64,000 nucleotides of DNA, taken from positions 4,971,393 through 5,035,392 of the forward strand of contig CM036775.1 in assembly GCA_020796225.1 (NCBI GenBank). The letters run 5' to 3'. The stretch is from Arion vulgaris. Its lineage: Eukaryota; Mollusca; Gastropoda; Stylommatophora; Arionidae. Below the pieces are notes generated by a model. It was not told the DNA's origin and did no database searches. It was given only the letters and a program-made list of their open reading frames with translations. Below, in pieces: positions 27,430 through 37,532 of this stretch; within the stretch, counting starts at the first letter, position 1, and each line of letters begins with the position of its first letter. Position numbers and translations under genes: made by a program.

Positions 27430-28056
27430 TAATGCTCCACAACGACCACTTGTTAACTACTCTGTGTAATTTGTATGTGATCTGAGCCTAAGAGCGATTG
27501 TACGTTGTGCTAGTTATGTGTCTACAAGTTGGCTAGAACATTGGTTATTGGTTACTAAACTGACGTCATTGCACTCCGGCAGACCCATAGGTGCTCAGTC
27601 TCCCCAACAGATATCGAAGAGTATGCATACTGATGGTTTCTGTTGCTCGCTGATTAAACACACCTCTCACTCTGCCTCTCAGGCATCCAGTTCGACTTGA
27701 ACCAGGTGTAACTCCAAACTGCTTAAATCGCTTGTTCGATTCAACATCGATTTTAGTGTCCTCATCCAACAGAGAGTCGCGAAGAGACCAAAGAATATCC
27801 TCCTTATCCATCTTCAACTCCCCAACAATCGATGCTGTTGATGCAAGCCTGTTCGCTCTCTCATTACCATAAACACCTGCATGCCCAGGACAGTATATCC
27901 ATGTAAGCCGCTGGAGGTTAGAAACTAGAACATTCAATTCTGCAACGTTTTTTTATTTACTAAGGTAGCTTCCCTAGGCCCCTAGCTAAGTGGTCTCTTA
28001 TAACATGCCTTGTAGGATGCAGTGTTACTATTCTTTGCTCCCCTTAGAGCCCCGCA
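27430..28056 (-). mobile_element. SINE-C copy split by a LINE-R1 3' fragment
   Basis: The SINE-C tail half (27430-27533) and head half (27936-28056) are separated by LINE-R1. TAGAACATT is present on both sides of the insert, marking a 9-bp target duplication. Confidence 0.8.
27534..27935 (-). mobile_element. LINE-R1 RNase H C-terminus, 5'-truncated insertion
   Basis: A 123-codon minus frame contains LQRLTWIYCPGHAGVYGNER and ADRLASTASIVGELKMDKED, the distal RNase H region, then the LINE-R1 C-terminus. The 3' border GTTTAGTAACCAATAACC lies next to the duplicated TAGAACATT. A textbook truncated retrotransposition product. Confidence 0.85.
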
Positions 28057-28145
28057 ACACATGAGTGGACATCAGAATTGATTAACTGCACCGATGGGAG
28101 AGAGTTGTGGAGAGACATGATCAACTACACCCTCAGACATGGCAC
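28057..28145 (+). mobile_element. RTE-like LINE C-terminal scrap
   Basis: Encodes EWTSELINCTDGRELWRDMI and NYTLRHGT, a typical final block of RTE-like ORFs. Confidence 0.5.
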
Positions 28146-28179
28146 TTCATTGTATGATATGCATACTAAAAGCATATTT

Positions 28180-28385
28180 TTATGCACTGATGTTTAGAAC
28201 ACAAATTTGAATGGACAATGTTCTAATACAATTTATGAAACACATTTTGTATAAAACATCAGAGATTTATATGTGCATGTTTTATTATCAATAAATCAAC
28301 AAAAAAATGGGACATTACTCTATGTTTGGTCTCATCTCAAAGCATTAACACAATGAATACAATTGTACTTTTCAAACAGTTATGA
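28180..28385. repeat. Repeat K, second copy
   Basis: Inverse of 6560-6725. Confidence 0.5.
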
Positions 28386-28392
28386 TTACAAT

Positions 28393-28555
28393 CAGGCGGC
28401 TCGTCATTAAGGACCAGTGGGGCCCGGCCCACAAAACCGAAAGGGAGAATAACTTCCCAGAATAGACAAATAATAGTAAATACTCAAAAACCATGATTTT
28501 TCCAAAATTTGGTGTCTGACCTCACCAAGAAAAATGACAACGAGCTGCGACTGAT
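28393..28555. mobile_element. hAT-like MITE, diverged copy
   Basis: Ends CAGGCGGCTCGTC and GAGCTGCGACTG are degenerate forms of the CAGTGGCGGCTCGT inverted terminus of the 30035 element. Confidence 0.5.
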
Positions 28556-28571
28556 TACAATAATGAACAGC

Positions 28572-28672
28572 AAATCACCCTGGTGGTTACCAGGACCCAA
28601 CGAATAGATGTGTAAATAATATAACAACTGTTACCTGCCACGTGTGTCGTAAGAAGCAACTAAGGAGGTTGA
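28572..28672 (+). mobile_element. SINE-C2 head fragment
   Basis: GTGGTTACCAGGACCC to GTCGTAAGAAGCAACTAAGG, about 100 bases. Confidence 0.55.
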
Positions 28673-28737
28673 GCGTGAGGCTAGGTACCCCACCCTAGAT
28701 AGATAGCGAAACCACCACCAGTGAAGTTTATATCTTG

Positions 28738-28832
28738 CCACCCAAGGAAGGACCCAGCAAGGAAGGACCCACCCAAGGAAGGACCCAGCAAGGAAGGACC
28801 CACCCAAGGAAGGACCCAGCAAGGAAGGATTC
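28738..28832. repeat. Short tandem repeat AAGGAAGGACCCA
   Basis: AAGGAAGGACCCAGC and AAGGAAGGACCCACCC alternate about six times. Confidence 0.85.
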
Positions 28833-28889
28833 ATGAAGTGACCCAATGAAATCTGAAAGGAAATCAGGCTGCCGACTCACCTTCTTTCA

Positions 28890-29025
28890 TCAACCGGAAG
28901 GTAAAAGAGGTAATGAAAGACCCAGGAACACCTGGAGGTCGGAGCTAGAGATGGAATGCAAGAAAATGGGAAGAGATCTGGAAAAGATGGCCTTGGTTGT
29001 GGATCCTATGTACTTCTAGCGGGAA
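28890..29025 (+). mobile_element. LINE C-terminal scrap
   Basis: Shifting frames give PRNTWRSELEMECKKMGRD-like and ALVVDPMYF peptides, a common non-LTR ORF end. Confidence 0.45.
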
Positions 29026-29039
29026 GGGGGAATAAGAAC

Positions 29040-29605
29040 TGAAAGTCAGAACAGAAACAAGAGAAATCAAAGGCAAATTCGGCCTACAAAATTACAACAG
29101 TCAAAACTGCAGTTATCAATGTAAACTTCAAAACATTGCAATATGAGAATACTTGTACACTGTATATTTGTTGATGAAAACATTGCAACAAACATCCTAT
29201 TCAGGGGAAACAAAGCCATAATAAGAGAAGCAAGCAGAGTTATCTGTCTAATTCCCACAATTCCTAATAAATTACAAAGTATATATACAGGGTGTTCAAG
29301 ATAATTGCAGCCCCATGGACAATCTGAAAGTTGCCAGGTACAAATTGAGTGGTGTTTATTTACTATTTAAACCGGTTCTGACTAGCTCGTCCTACGCCAC
29401 ATTTGTTCATCGCCCCTTCCGCACTACAATTACACACCGTCACACAACCTTGACCTATACTACGTCATAACTGAACCTTTTCATGTCCATACATATATGC
29501 CAGATTAGCTCCATTCACGGGCTGTAATTATCTTGAACACCCTGTATAATACAATAAAATACAGAATATCCGATTGCATTGACATTGTCAGATTTGATAC
29601 CATAC
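29040..29605 (-). repeat. Repeat J, second copy, split by a mariner-like MITE
   Basis: Matches 4440-4790 in reverse, with the MITE inserted at a TA inside a TATATA run. Confidence 0.55.
29286..29546. mobile_element. mariner-like MITE, 257 bp
   Basis: Element 29288-29544 has 26-bp inverted ends: CAGGGTGTTCAAGATAATTG on the left and the same with one change on the right. TA flanks both ends. The other repeat J copy (about 4560) lacks it, so it serves as an empty site. There is no coding capacity. Confidence 0.85.
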
Positions 29606-29800
29606 ACGCCTGAGTAGTTACGGGGCCCAAATTTGGGTGTAAAGAATAGAACCACTGTTACCTGCCATGCATGTCGTAAGAGGCGACTAAGGAGGTTTGG
29701 CTGAAATCGGATGCACGTGTCCTAAACGTGTAGAAGTCTATGCGTTTAGGGCCTACCAAACCAATGTGCAACGTATAAATGTTCTTGGCAAAGATCAAAC
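29606..29800 (+). mobile_element. SINE-C2 copy, 3' truncated
   Basis: From CGCCTGAGTAGTTACGGGGC to GTTCTTGGCAAAGATCAAAC. The final 50 bp and GAA tail are lacking. Confidence 0.7.
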
Positions 29801-29944
29801 AGGAGTCCTATTGAACAGTATTCCTCCGAGGGCTACCAACCCAAATCTATCAAAATGGTGACATAAACTATAATTAAAAAACTGACATGAAAAACGAACA
29901 TAGAGACAAACGTCAACACTATGTTTCATTAGGATTATTTCATG

Positions 29945-30356
29945 TGTGTTGCCGGGACCCGCAAGGAGAGTAAAGAATAGTACCACTGTGACATACATGC
30001 TTGTCATAAGAGGTGATTGATGTATGGGCCTAGGCAGTGGCGGCTCGTGATAATTTTTGTTGGTGGTGCCAGACATTTTGTTCCGGATAAATCATGGTTT
30101 TAGATTGCTATATTTTAATTTAATAAATACACGATATACATTATTTTTCGTGGGGCCCGGCTCCACTGGCCCTTATAGACGAGCCGCCACTGGGTCTAGG
30201 CAAGCTACCCTAGTAAATAAAAGGCATCGCAGATATCGGATGTGCTGGCCTACTTGTAGGCGCATAAGTGGCACCATGTACAATCACTCTTAGACTCAGA
30301 TCACATACAAATCACAAAGTAATTTAACAAGTGGTCGATATAGTGAGTTCGAAGAA
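29945..30356 (+). mobile_element. SINE-C copy split by a hAT-like MITE
   Basis: Left part to 30034, right part from 30193. The insertion point is in the CCTAGG segment of the SINE-C middle. Confidence 0.8.
30035..30192. mobile_element. hAT-like MITE, 158 bp, with 8-bp target-site duplication
   Basis: Perfect inverted ends CAGTGGCGGCTCGT and ACGAGCCGCCACTG. GGCCTAGG precedes and GGTCTAGG follows: an 8-bp duplication with one change, as for hAT transposons. Related pieces are at 28393 and 33790-33853. Confidence 0.8.
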
Positions 30357-30359
30357 GTC

Positions 30360-30885
30360 AGAAAGTTCTTCAGTGCTACATAGATCCAATACTGACATAT
30401 GGATGCGAGTCATGGACAATTAACAAACAGATAGACAATTGAGATCAGAATGAGAGTTCTTCAGTGCTACATAGATCCAATACTGACATATGGATGCGAG
30501 TCATGGACAATTAACAAACAGATAGACAATTGAGATCAGAATGAGAGTTCTTCAGTGCTACATAGATCCAATACTGACATATGGATGCGAGTCATGGACA
30601 ATTAACAAACAGATAGACAATTGAGATCAGAATGAGAGTTATACAGTGCTACATAGATCCAATACTCACATATGGATGCGAGTCATGGACAATTAACAAA
30701 CAGATAGACAATTGAGATCAGAATGAGAGTTATACAGTGCTACATAGATCCAATACTGACATATGGATGCGAGTCATGGACAATAAATAAACAGATAGAC
30801 AATTGAGATCAGAATGAGAGTTATACAGTGCTACATAGATCCAATACTGACATATGGATGCGAGTCATGGACAATAAATAAAGTC
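30360..30885 (+). repeat. 91-bp tandem array of a LINE ORF segment
   Basis: About six units encode LQCYIDPILTYGCESWTINK with QIDN and a stop, the conserved post-RT block of RTE-like LINEs (compare 8254 and 24400). A LINE continuation follows the last unit. Part of a dead LINE was expanded in place. Confidence 0.85.
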
Positions 30886-30889
30886 TCTG

Positions 30890-31155
30890 GAGACCACAGA
30901 GTTGTGGTTTTACAGAAGAACTCAAAGAATCCAATGGAATGCTAAAATGACTGTATTTTCGTTCACCCGCTATTAATTCGGGCGTCTAATAATATTTCAC
31001 CTCTGACTGATTTTTGCGCGAAGGCTTGCTTTTCTTATCACCAGTGTCCCTTGCCATTCTGACGAGACTTGCTCCGACTTCAGATGTACTAATGTGGTGA
31101 AAGAGGCAAAGACACAGAGAAAACCTATTATCAACATAAAAGAGAAGAGAGCCGA
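30890..31155 (+). mobile_element. RTE-like LINE remainder with inserted LINE-R piece
   Basis: RTE sequence (GACCACAGAGTTGTGGTTTTACAG) leads to 30950 and resumes near 31090 (AATGTGGTGAAAGAGGCAAA). Between them is a minus-strand piece shared with 3362-3410 (CTTGCTTTTCTTATCACCAG). Confidence 0.5.
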
Positions 31156-31159
31156 AAAC

Positions 31160-31530
31160 TTTTGTTCCGGATGCACCTGTCCTACACTAGCAGTGACCTT
31201 CTTCTTCTGCGATCAACTTTTGCTATGCGATTACTCCGATATGTGTCATAAACAAGGCGGTACACTTGCGATCTTGCCCGGTCCCCAGTAGTTTGAATTG
31301 TAGGGTTGTTTCTGTTGGCCAGATCTCCATTCTCGCACTAATCAGACTGTGGCAGTCTTGTCGTATGTGCTCTGAGGACTGCTTAGGTGCTCCACAGGTG
31401 CAGGCAGCCTAGTCCCTGAAACCCATTCTATGGAGGTGTGCTCTGAGACTGCAGTGTCCCGTTCTTAGTCTGAAGACTGTGCTCTGTGCTTTTCTGTTTA
31501 GTGTATTTATACTGTCGTGCTCTGGGTTGT
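31160..31530 (-). mobile_element. LINE-R C-terminus with GAA tail
   Basis: The minus strand encodes, in pieces, LRTGHCSLRAHLHRMGF-like sequence, CTCGAPKQSSEHIRQDC and RKCTALFMTHIGVIA. This is the Cys/His motif block after RNase H. The end GATCGCAGAAGAAGAAGG carries the GAA-type tail. Confidence 0.65.
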
Positions 31531-31610
31531 ATCCTCCGTTTGTTTTTCTACGAGAGGTCTAACGGTGATGCAACGATCTAGCCGTTCTTGGCAAAGACTT
31601 GATAAATCAC

Positions 31611-32176
31611 AATAAGAATGAAAGGTTCGTCTTAGGTTGAAAGGGGCGTACCTCGGCTTAAAGAGGCTTTAATCCCCTAATAAACAAACAAACAAATCAA
31701 TGCAAATGTTCTTGGATTCTCGAAAGGAGTTAATTCTTATTTTTCATGTTTGTTGGCCTACACGCTCTGGTATAACCAATAAAAGGTTCGCCTTAGGTTG
31801 AAAGGGACGTGCCTCGGCTTAAAGAGGCTTCAATCCCCTAATAAACAAACAAACAAATCAATGCAAATGTTCTTGGATTCTCCGAAAGGAGTTAATTCTT
31901 ATTTTTCATGTTTGTTGGCCTACACGCTCTGATATAACCAATAAAAGGTTCGCCTTAGGTTGAAAGGGCGTGCCTCGGCTTAAAGAGGCTTTAATCCCCT
32001 AATAAACAAACAAACAAATCAATGCAAATGTTCTTGGATTCTCTGAAAGGAGTTAATTCTTATTTTTCATGTTTGTTGGCCTACACGCTCTGATATAACC
32101 AATAAAAGGTTCGCCTTAGGTTGAAAGGACGTGCCTCGGCTTAAAGAGGCTTTAATCCCCTAATAAACAAACAATC
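31611..32176 (+). repeat. 161-bp tandem array, about 3.5 units
   Basis: Units begin ATAAAAGGTTCGCCTTAGG and include TGCCTCGGCTTAAAGAGGC, (AAAC)n, and CATGTTTGTTGGCCTACACG. Spacing is 161-162 bp and units are very similar, so the array is young. No coding frame is seen. Confidence 0.88.
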
Positions 32177-32179
32177 AAT

Positions 32180-33115
32180 GCAAACGAGGAACATCCTCTC
32201 CATGAAGAACTCATTAAGGAGAAAGGGTGTAGACTCAAGAGAGGCAGATCATGGCTGAGTCAGGTGGAAGATACGCTTAGGAAAATATGTGATCCTTCCG
32301 GAATTGAAACAGGAGAGGAATGGATTGCTGTGCCGCCTCAATTTCCGACTGCTTTCACCGTTATTACATCTATTAAGAAAAACTGCGAAAAAATAATCTA
32401 TCACTGCTAAACGTGGAGGTGGAGACTCTCTTGAATGACATCATCAATGATACAGATGTGGTTATTTACACCGATGGTTCAGTCATTCGCCAACACCGCT
32501 GTGCGTGGGCTTTTTCAGCACGCTCAGGAGGAAAATAATAAGAGAGGCCAGTGGGGCCTACGAAACAACCACAAGTAGTTTGACAATGGAGGTTCGGGTG
32601 GTTACGGAGGCGGTGAACTGGTTGGTATCTCACAATTACTCTCGTGTTTTCATACTCAGTGACTCCATGAGCATGATTCGTAAAGTCGAATCAGGTATGG
32701 TGAGACGCAACTGGGTGGAGGTACTGGTACAGACAATGATCAGAGAAATCACCTTTATTTTTGTCCATGGGCAGGCAGGAGTTAGGGGTAATGAACGGAT
32801 GATAGATTGGCTGGCTTAGCTACAATATCAGGGGAGCTGCAATGGATCGAAGTGACATTCTTCACGCATTGAGAGAGTCTATCCGAACAGAGGAGTTTCA
32901 GGGCTGTGAATCCCACTCGCTGACCACATTGAAAGAGATGGGTGTCAATATTGATGCAGCCCGAAAAAACGACATACTAAATATGCAAAGAGATTGATTA
33001 ATCAACATTGAACTGGCGTGTTGGGTCGCTGGACGCTGCTGGATTTGCGGAGATCGGAGCACCTATGGACATGTCCGGAGTGCTATGATGATAGTCCTCA
33101 TATAACTGATAATTG
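32180..33115 (+). mobile_element. LINE-R2: RNase H domain and C-terminus
   Basis: In broken frames the + strand encodes EEHPLHEELIKEKGCRLKRG, then DVVIYTDGSVIRQHRCAWAF (RNase H start, YTDGS), then REASGAYETTTSSLTMEVRV, VFILSDSMSMIRKVES and HGQAGVRGNE (RNase H end). The tail has ESHSLTTLKEMGVN and CPECYDDS. Adjacent stops follow SARSGGK, so it is a pseudogene. It is the best window copy of RNase H order in this sub-group. Confidence 0.82.
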
Positions 33116-33117
33116 AC

Positions 33118-33268
33118 AATAAAGAGAGACCCTAGGATTGCTGCTAGAGCTACGGAGTTCCTGCTTTGTGCAATACTCTCGACATGTGACGTGTTATTTC
33201 TGCGGAGAGGAGCCGAGCCATATATGGTAAAACCCGGTGCTATGAAGTGGCTTTAAACCCTTAAACAA
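33118..33268 (+). mobile_element. SINE-A 3' half
   Basis: GAGACCCTAGGATTGCTGC to CCCGGTGCTATGAAG and a TTTAAACCC tail. The tRNA-like head is missing. Confidence 0.65.
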
Positions 33269-33269
33269 T

Positions 33270-33525
33270 AAAGAGGCAGTCATCATTTTTCAAACATGTG
33301 ATGAGAAAGAGAGGTTTAGAACACATTGTGACAACCGATGAAATCAATGGTAGATGAAACAGAGGAAGAAAGAGAGAGAGATAAAATCTTGAAGTCTGAG
33401 CTTATGGCATATAAGAGCGTCAACATCTGGATTGATTGTGAACACTACGGACAGACTTTTGTGGAGATTCGTGATCGCCTACGCCAGCCAACATTGCATA
33501 TGATCAGTGGCCGCGCTCCATAAAA
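33270..33525 (+). mobile_element. RTE-like LINE 3' end
   Basis: A frame reads SVNIWIDCEHYGQTFVEIRD followed by RLRQPTLHMI. The minus-strand relatives are at 3000 and 23860. Confidence 0.6.
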
Positions 33526-33556
33526 AATAAGGTGTAACGTGTATTTATTATTTTAT

Positions 33557-33757
33557 ACGCCCGTCAGCCCAGCGTGTTCGTAGCGCGTTGGACTACGGGT
33601 GACTATCCCTCTGTGTGTACGGGTTCAATTCCGCGGGATGGCAGAAAAGCCACAGATTCTCCAAATTTACGGTGTTCGTGGCACCGAACCGAAGGGTTAC
33701 GATGTCCATGGTACTGAGCTGAAAAGCTCAAGTGCTTCTGGATCGGAAAAAAAAAAT
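33557..33757 (+). mobile_element. SINE-B copy, full length with poly(A)
   Basis: ATACGCCCGTCAGCCC head, GTTCGTAGCGCGTTGGACTA, GTACGGGTTCAATTCCGCG (B box) and a GCTTCTGGATCGGAAAAAAA end. Confidence 0.8.
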
Positions 33758-33789
33758 TATTTCATACATTAAAATATATCCTAACCGAA

Positions 33790-33853
33790 ACCATGATTTT
33801 TCCGAAAATTTCTGTCTGGCCCCACCAACAAAAATTATCACGAGCCTCCACTG
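33790..33853. mobile_element. hAT-like MITE, partial
   Basis: Right end CACGAGCCTCCACTG and body CCATGATTTTTCCGAAAAT match the 28393 copy. Confidence 0.5.
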
Positions 33854-33898
33854 CATATGATGATGATGTACTTGGCAAATTTATCTCTCATTCCTTCA

Positions 33899-34035
33899 TT
33901 AACTCTTAGTGGACCAGGGCAAAAGCTACGTTTTAACAAGCCATTTGTTTTTATAATAAAAAAACGTCCTTTAGTGTGGCTCCTGGTTAAAAAGGTGTCC
34001 AAATCAAAGCCTGGTTTGTTCTACAAGGAGTTAGT
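33899..34035 (+). mobile_element. TTAA-MITE copy
   Basis: Left TTAACTCTTAGTGGACCAGG; right end GTTCTACAAGGAGTTAG has lost the final A. (TTATG)n follows. Confidence 0.7.
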
Positions 34036-34062
34036 CTAACTTGATTGTTATGTTATGTTATG

Positions 34063-34540
34063 TTATGTTATGCGATCGACGTCATGGCACATTGGGCATT
34101 CCCATTCGTGCTCTGTCCTCCGTTGCAGCAGCCATCCCAAAGTCCATTTGCTCACAGTACCCATGAGAAGTTGATTACTATATCTTCTCTCTCTACCACG
34201 AAGACGACACTGTCTGGCATGACCAAACTTAACGCCTAATTCTCGAACTCGTTCCAGGTGTCTGAGACCCGCCCATGTCACACAATTGAGAGCGTACCGC
34301 ATTGATGATATCGGTTCTGTCCATGCTTCTGCCCACTTGAGTCAGGGCACTGTTTGCAAGAGAGTCAGCACGCTCGTTACCCCGCACTCCAGCATGTCCA
34401 GACGTGTACTTGATTGTTATATAAAATGTTGATTTCTTCTGTGTATCCAGTTATCTTCTTACTTTTCTCTAATCTTATTTTGCTTCACAGCATCAGGATA
34501 TGAAGCGATTTTTATTTGAGATGAATGAAAATCGTGGCAT
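34063..34540 (-). mobile_element. LINE-R3 RNase H end and 3' tail
   Basis: A 79-codon minus frame includes LRHLERVRELGVKFGHARQC and RLRGRERRYSNQLLMGTVSK, then RRTEHEWECPMCHDVDRI. Upstream (34330-34420) lies the GHAGVRGNERADSL-type RNase H end. Confidence 0.75.
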
Positions 34541-34544
34541 ATTC

Positions 34545-34775
34545 TTTATATACAGGACGTAGCCATCAGCCACATTAAACGAGTCGTTGATATTCTAGGC
34601 ACCACATATACGTTCAGTAGTTTGTCATTGCTTTCTGAACGGTGAGGTCTATTTTTACCTTTGTAAAAAATCCCACGGAAACTAATTTCCTTCCAAACTA
34701 GCCCACCGTGGGGTTTGAACAAGGTACGATTGGGTTTGTGATCGAGCTCACTACCGCTTGAGCTATAGACGCTTC
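34545..34775 (-). mobile_element. SINE-D copy, full length
   Basis: On the minus strand: GCGTCTATAGCTCAAGCGGT (A box) and CTTGTTCAAACCCCACGG (B box, one change), then the ACCGTTCAGAAAGCAATG body. Confidence 0.7.
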
Positions 34776-34796
34776 TTGAGGCTTTTATTTGCCCTT

Positions 34797-35338
34797 CATA
34801 ATTGGTTATTGGTTACTAAACTGACGTCATTGCACTCCGGGCAGACCCATAGGTGCTCAGTCTCCCCAAAGATATCGAAGAGTATGCATACTGATGGTTC
34901 CTGTGGCTCGCTGATTAAACACACCTCTCACTCTGCCTCTCAGGCATCCAGTTCGACTTGAACAACGGTAACTCCAAACTGCTTAAATCGCTTGATCGAT
35001 TCAACATCGATTTTAGTGTCCTCATCCAACAGAGAGTCTCGAAGAGACCGAAGAATATCCCCTTATCCATCTTCAACTCCCCAACAATCGATGCTGTTGA
35101 TGCAAGCCTGTCCGCTCTCTCATTACCGTAAACACCCGCATGCCCAGGACAGTATATCCACGTAAGCCGCTGGAGGTTAGAAACTTCTATAGACGACATC
35201 CACTCATACCGAAACCTGCCCTTCTGGATCTTGTGAAGCATCGACTGAGAGTCAGATACAACAACTGCCCCAGTAAATGAAGTCCCAGAAATCCAATGGA
35301 GGGCAGCAGTAACGGCCTCAACCTCCATCCTCATACTA
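34797..35338 (-). mobile_element. LINE-R1 RNase H, distal half
   Basis: A 139-codon minus frame starts MRMEVEAVTAALHWISGTSF and contains VVVSDSQSMLHKIQKG and YCPGHAGVYGNERADRLA. These cover the helix, the DS-containing strand and the H/D end of an RNase H fold. Its 5' part lies beyond the transposon at 37535. The 3' border GTTTAGTAACCAATAACC is intact. Confidence 0.85.
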
Positions 35339-35444
35339 TAGTCTGTCCATTAATTCGTGAGCACGTTTGAAATTGATTTTCTCGAAAACTACCTGTTGGA
35401 TCTCAGTGATTTTTGCATGCAGCCTTAGAATATCCATGACGCTA
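35339..35444. repeat. Left terminal inverted repeat of the Sailor-like element
   Basis: Begins TAGTCTGTCCATTAATTCG and pairs over 106 bases with the right end. Confidence 0.95.
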
Positions 35445-35814
35445 AAATAAAGCTAACCAGTAGTCCATAGATGCTACGGATTTTGCACATCGGCGAATTC
35501 CTTTGATCTTTTATGACAATTGCAAATACGGGGCTCAAATTTTAGATTTTACAGTAATCCCTAGAATTTGTCCATGTCAATTCTATTCATAGGTGTATCT
35601 CCATATTAACTTGATAGGTCAAGTAATTAGGTGTGTTGTCCTTTATGTGCAATCGTGAACTTGGATACAATATGCAACAGTTAGTCCTCCCTTCGGTCAC
35701 CATTAGACCCCAGGGTGTCTTAACTTCACCACAAATTGTATGATGGTAGACGCATTTGGATATGGAAATGTATACGTTGCTATTTCTCAGTCTGTAATCA
35801 AAATATGATTTGTA

Positions 35815-37163
35815 TCATCCCGAATCTGACGATTCCATGAGGTTGATAATTGTTACTGGCTGGACAAATTGTAATCCATCTCGGTGCCAGTACTCGTCTT
35901 CCTCTCGGAGCACATGTTCAACACACTTCTTCCAGAACTGCATGTCTATCATTGAGAGGGACTCACGTGTCAGAACTTCTACATCACACATTTTAAACGT
36001 CTTGTACTGTTCGGCAACTTGTCCTTTTACTTTAGCCCAGACAAGCTCTATCGGATTGAGGTGAGCATGATATGGAGGTAGTCGCAAAGACGTGTGGCCG
36101 TATTCCGCAATGATTTTGTCAATATGAAACACCTTTGTCTTATTTGTCATCCTCACCAGGTGCAACAACTCGGGTTTCAAATATGTATCATCGAAACTGA
36201 CATTTTTCTTAGCAAGCCAAGTCCTAATTTGATCTTTTGTATTTGATGCAGTTGGTACTTTGTCTTCCGCTGATACTGCGTTGTGATAGGATGCATTATC
36301 CATTACCAAGCATGATGGTCTGTTTAGAATTGGAAGTAGATCTTTCTCCATCCAGTGCCTGAAAATATGTCCATTCATTTCTGTGTGGTAGTCCCTACCG
36401 TCGGTACTTTTGATTGGAAAATAAGTCCAGCGTCATGGACAAGACCTTCTTCACTGCTTCCTGCATGTGTTAGTATAATACGCTGGCCTTTGCTGCTTGG
36501 TATTTTTCTTTTCTATTCACCGTCTACTGATTGCCATTCTTTAACATTGGTGTGGTGAGCATTGACCCAGGATTCGTCCAAATATACAATATCATAGCCT
36601 TGTCTCCGCCGCTCACGGATTTGCCTCAGGTATTTACTTCGGGCAGCAATTAAATGTGGCTTTTCACAAATAATATTCCTGCCGCCTATAGTTTTTCTGA
36701 AGGTGAAGCCGGCGGCTCTTACAATTTTCCATAGAGTACTTTTAGAAATGTCTATGCTGCAATCTGATTGCAGTTTTAATTTCAGTTTCCTGAGAGTAAC
36801 AAGTTGATTTGTCGTCGCAAACATTTTCAAAAGCTCCCGTCTTATGACATCTATGTCAAAGTCGTCAATTGTTCTTTTCCTTCCTTGCTTGACATTAGTG
36901 CACTTTGTGTCCTGTTTAATCCATCGGGAAAAGGATTCTCTATTCAGACCAAGCGCCAGTTGCGTCCGTTTCTCAGGGTTATGAATATCGCAATATAGAT
37001 GACCTCTCTTAGATTCCCTACGGAAGTGTTGGTATAGTAAAACTGTAACCTTCTGCATTGTTATAAATGTGCACTTCAGACTCATTATGAATGTGATATC
37101 AATGTCAGTTTTGATAAGCCAACAAATATGATACAATAGCTTCATACAAATAGCGAGATACAC
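35815..37163 (-). pseudogene. DDE transposase with 83-residue D-E spacer, two lesions
   Basis: The N-terminal part (216 codons, 36513-37163) has a helix-turn-helix region (LNRESFSRWIKQ, TLRKLKLKLQ, SKSTLWKIVRAAGF) and the first catalytic Asp in DIVYLDESWVNAHHT. It stops at TAG (36513-36515). The same frame continues IPSSKGQRIILTHAGSSEEG until a one-base loss in an A run (minus strand, 36408-36411) shifts it. The C-terminal part (35815-36378) has the second Asp in CLVMDNASYHN and the Glu in PPYHAHLNPIELVWAKVKG. Eighty-three residues separate them, against 34-41 in ordinary Tc1/mariner. All three catalytic residues survive. The start may be the internal Met of MSLKCTF or MQKVTVL rather than the first Met. 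Confidence 0.88.
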
Positions 37164-37426
37164 CTATAACTAACTATACAACGGTATCCCAAATATAACG
37201 TCATATGCTTTCCGCTTTCAAAGTCGACTGGGTTAGATGCGCGGGTATTCGTGAAATTGTTGTTTACTCACGATATTTCAATGTTACCATAATGTATTTT
37301 TAGAACAACGCGTCTGTGTACCGTAGATCTGTTACTATTGTGTACAATCCGGTGAGGTTGATTTTAATATAACCTGAAGAAGAAATATTTCAAACTACAT
37401 CAAATTTTCTTGGAAAAATATTTCTC

Positions 37427-37532
37427 TAGCGTCATGGATATTCTAAGGCTGCTTGCAAAAATCACTGAGATCCAACAGGTAGTTTTCGAGAAAATCAATT
37501 TCAAACGTGCTCACGAATTAATGTACAGACTA
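37427..37532. repeat. Right terminal inverted repeat of the Sailor-like element
   Basis: Ends CGAATTAATGTACAGACTA. It differs from the left repeat at one base in each of two places. Confidence 0.95.

Larger units (their letters stand above)
35339..37532 (-). mobile_element. Sailor-like (DD83E) IS630/Tc1/mariner-superfamily transposon
   Basis: A 2194-bp element with 106-bp terminal inverted repeats at 35339-35444 and 37427-37532, differing at only two positions. TA is duplicated at 35337-35338 and 37533-37534. It encodes one transposase on the minus strand, now broken by a stop and a frameshift. It sits inside LINE-R1 RNase H, between the TTTS and SMRMEV codons; joining the flanks with one TA gives continuous RNase H reading. 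The young repeats suggest recent movement. Confidence 0.93.

Noticed and set aside
30360..32176. CRISPR array
   Set aside because: Units are directly adjacent full repeats without unique spacers, in animal DNA.
34045..34080. Telomere-like or regulatory (TTATG)n
   Set aside because: Short run of five to six pentamers; an ordinary microsatellite.
35815..36378. Independent gene for the C-terminal transposase frame
   Set aside because: It is the continuation of the 36513-37163 frame after a one-base shift, inside the same inverted repeats.
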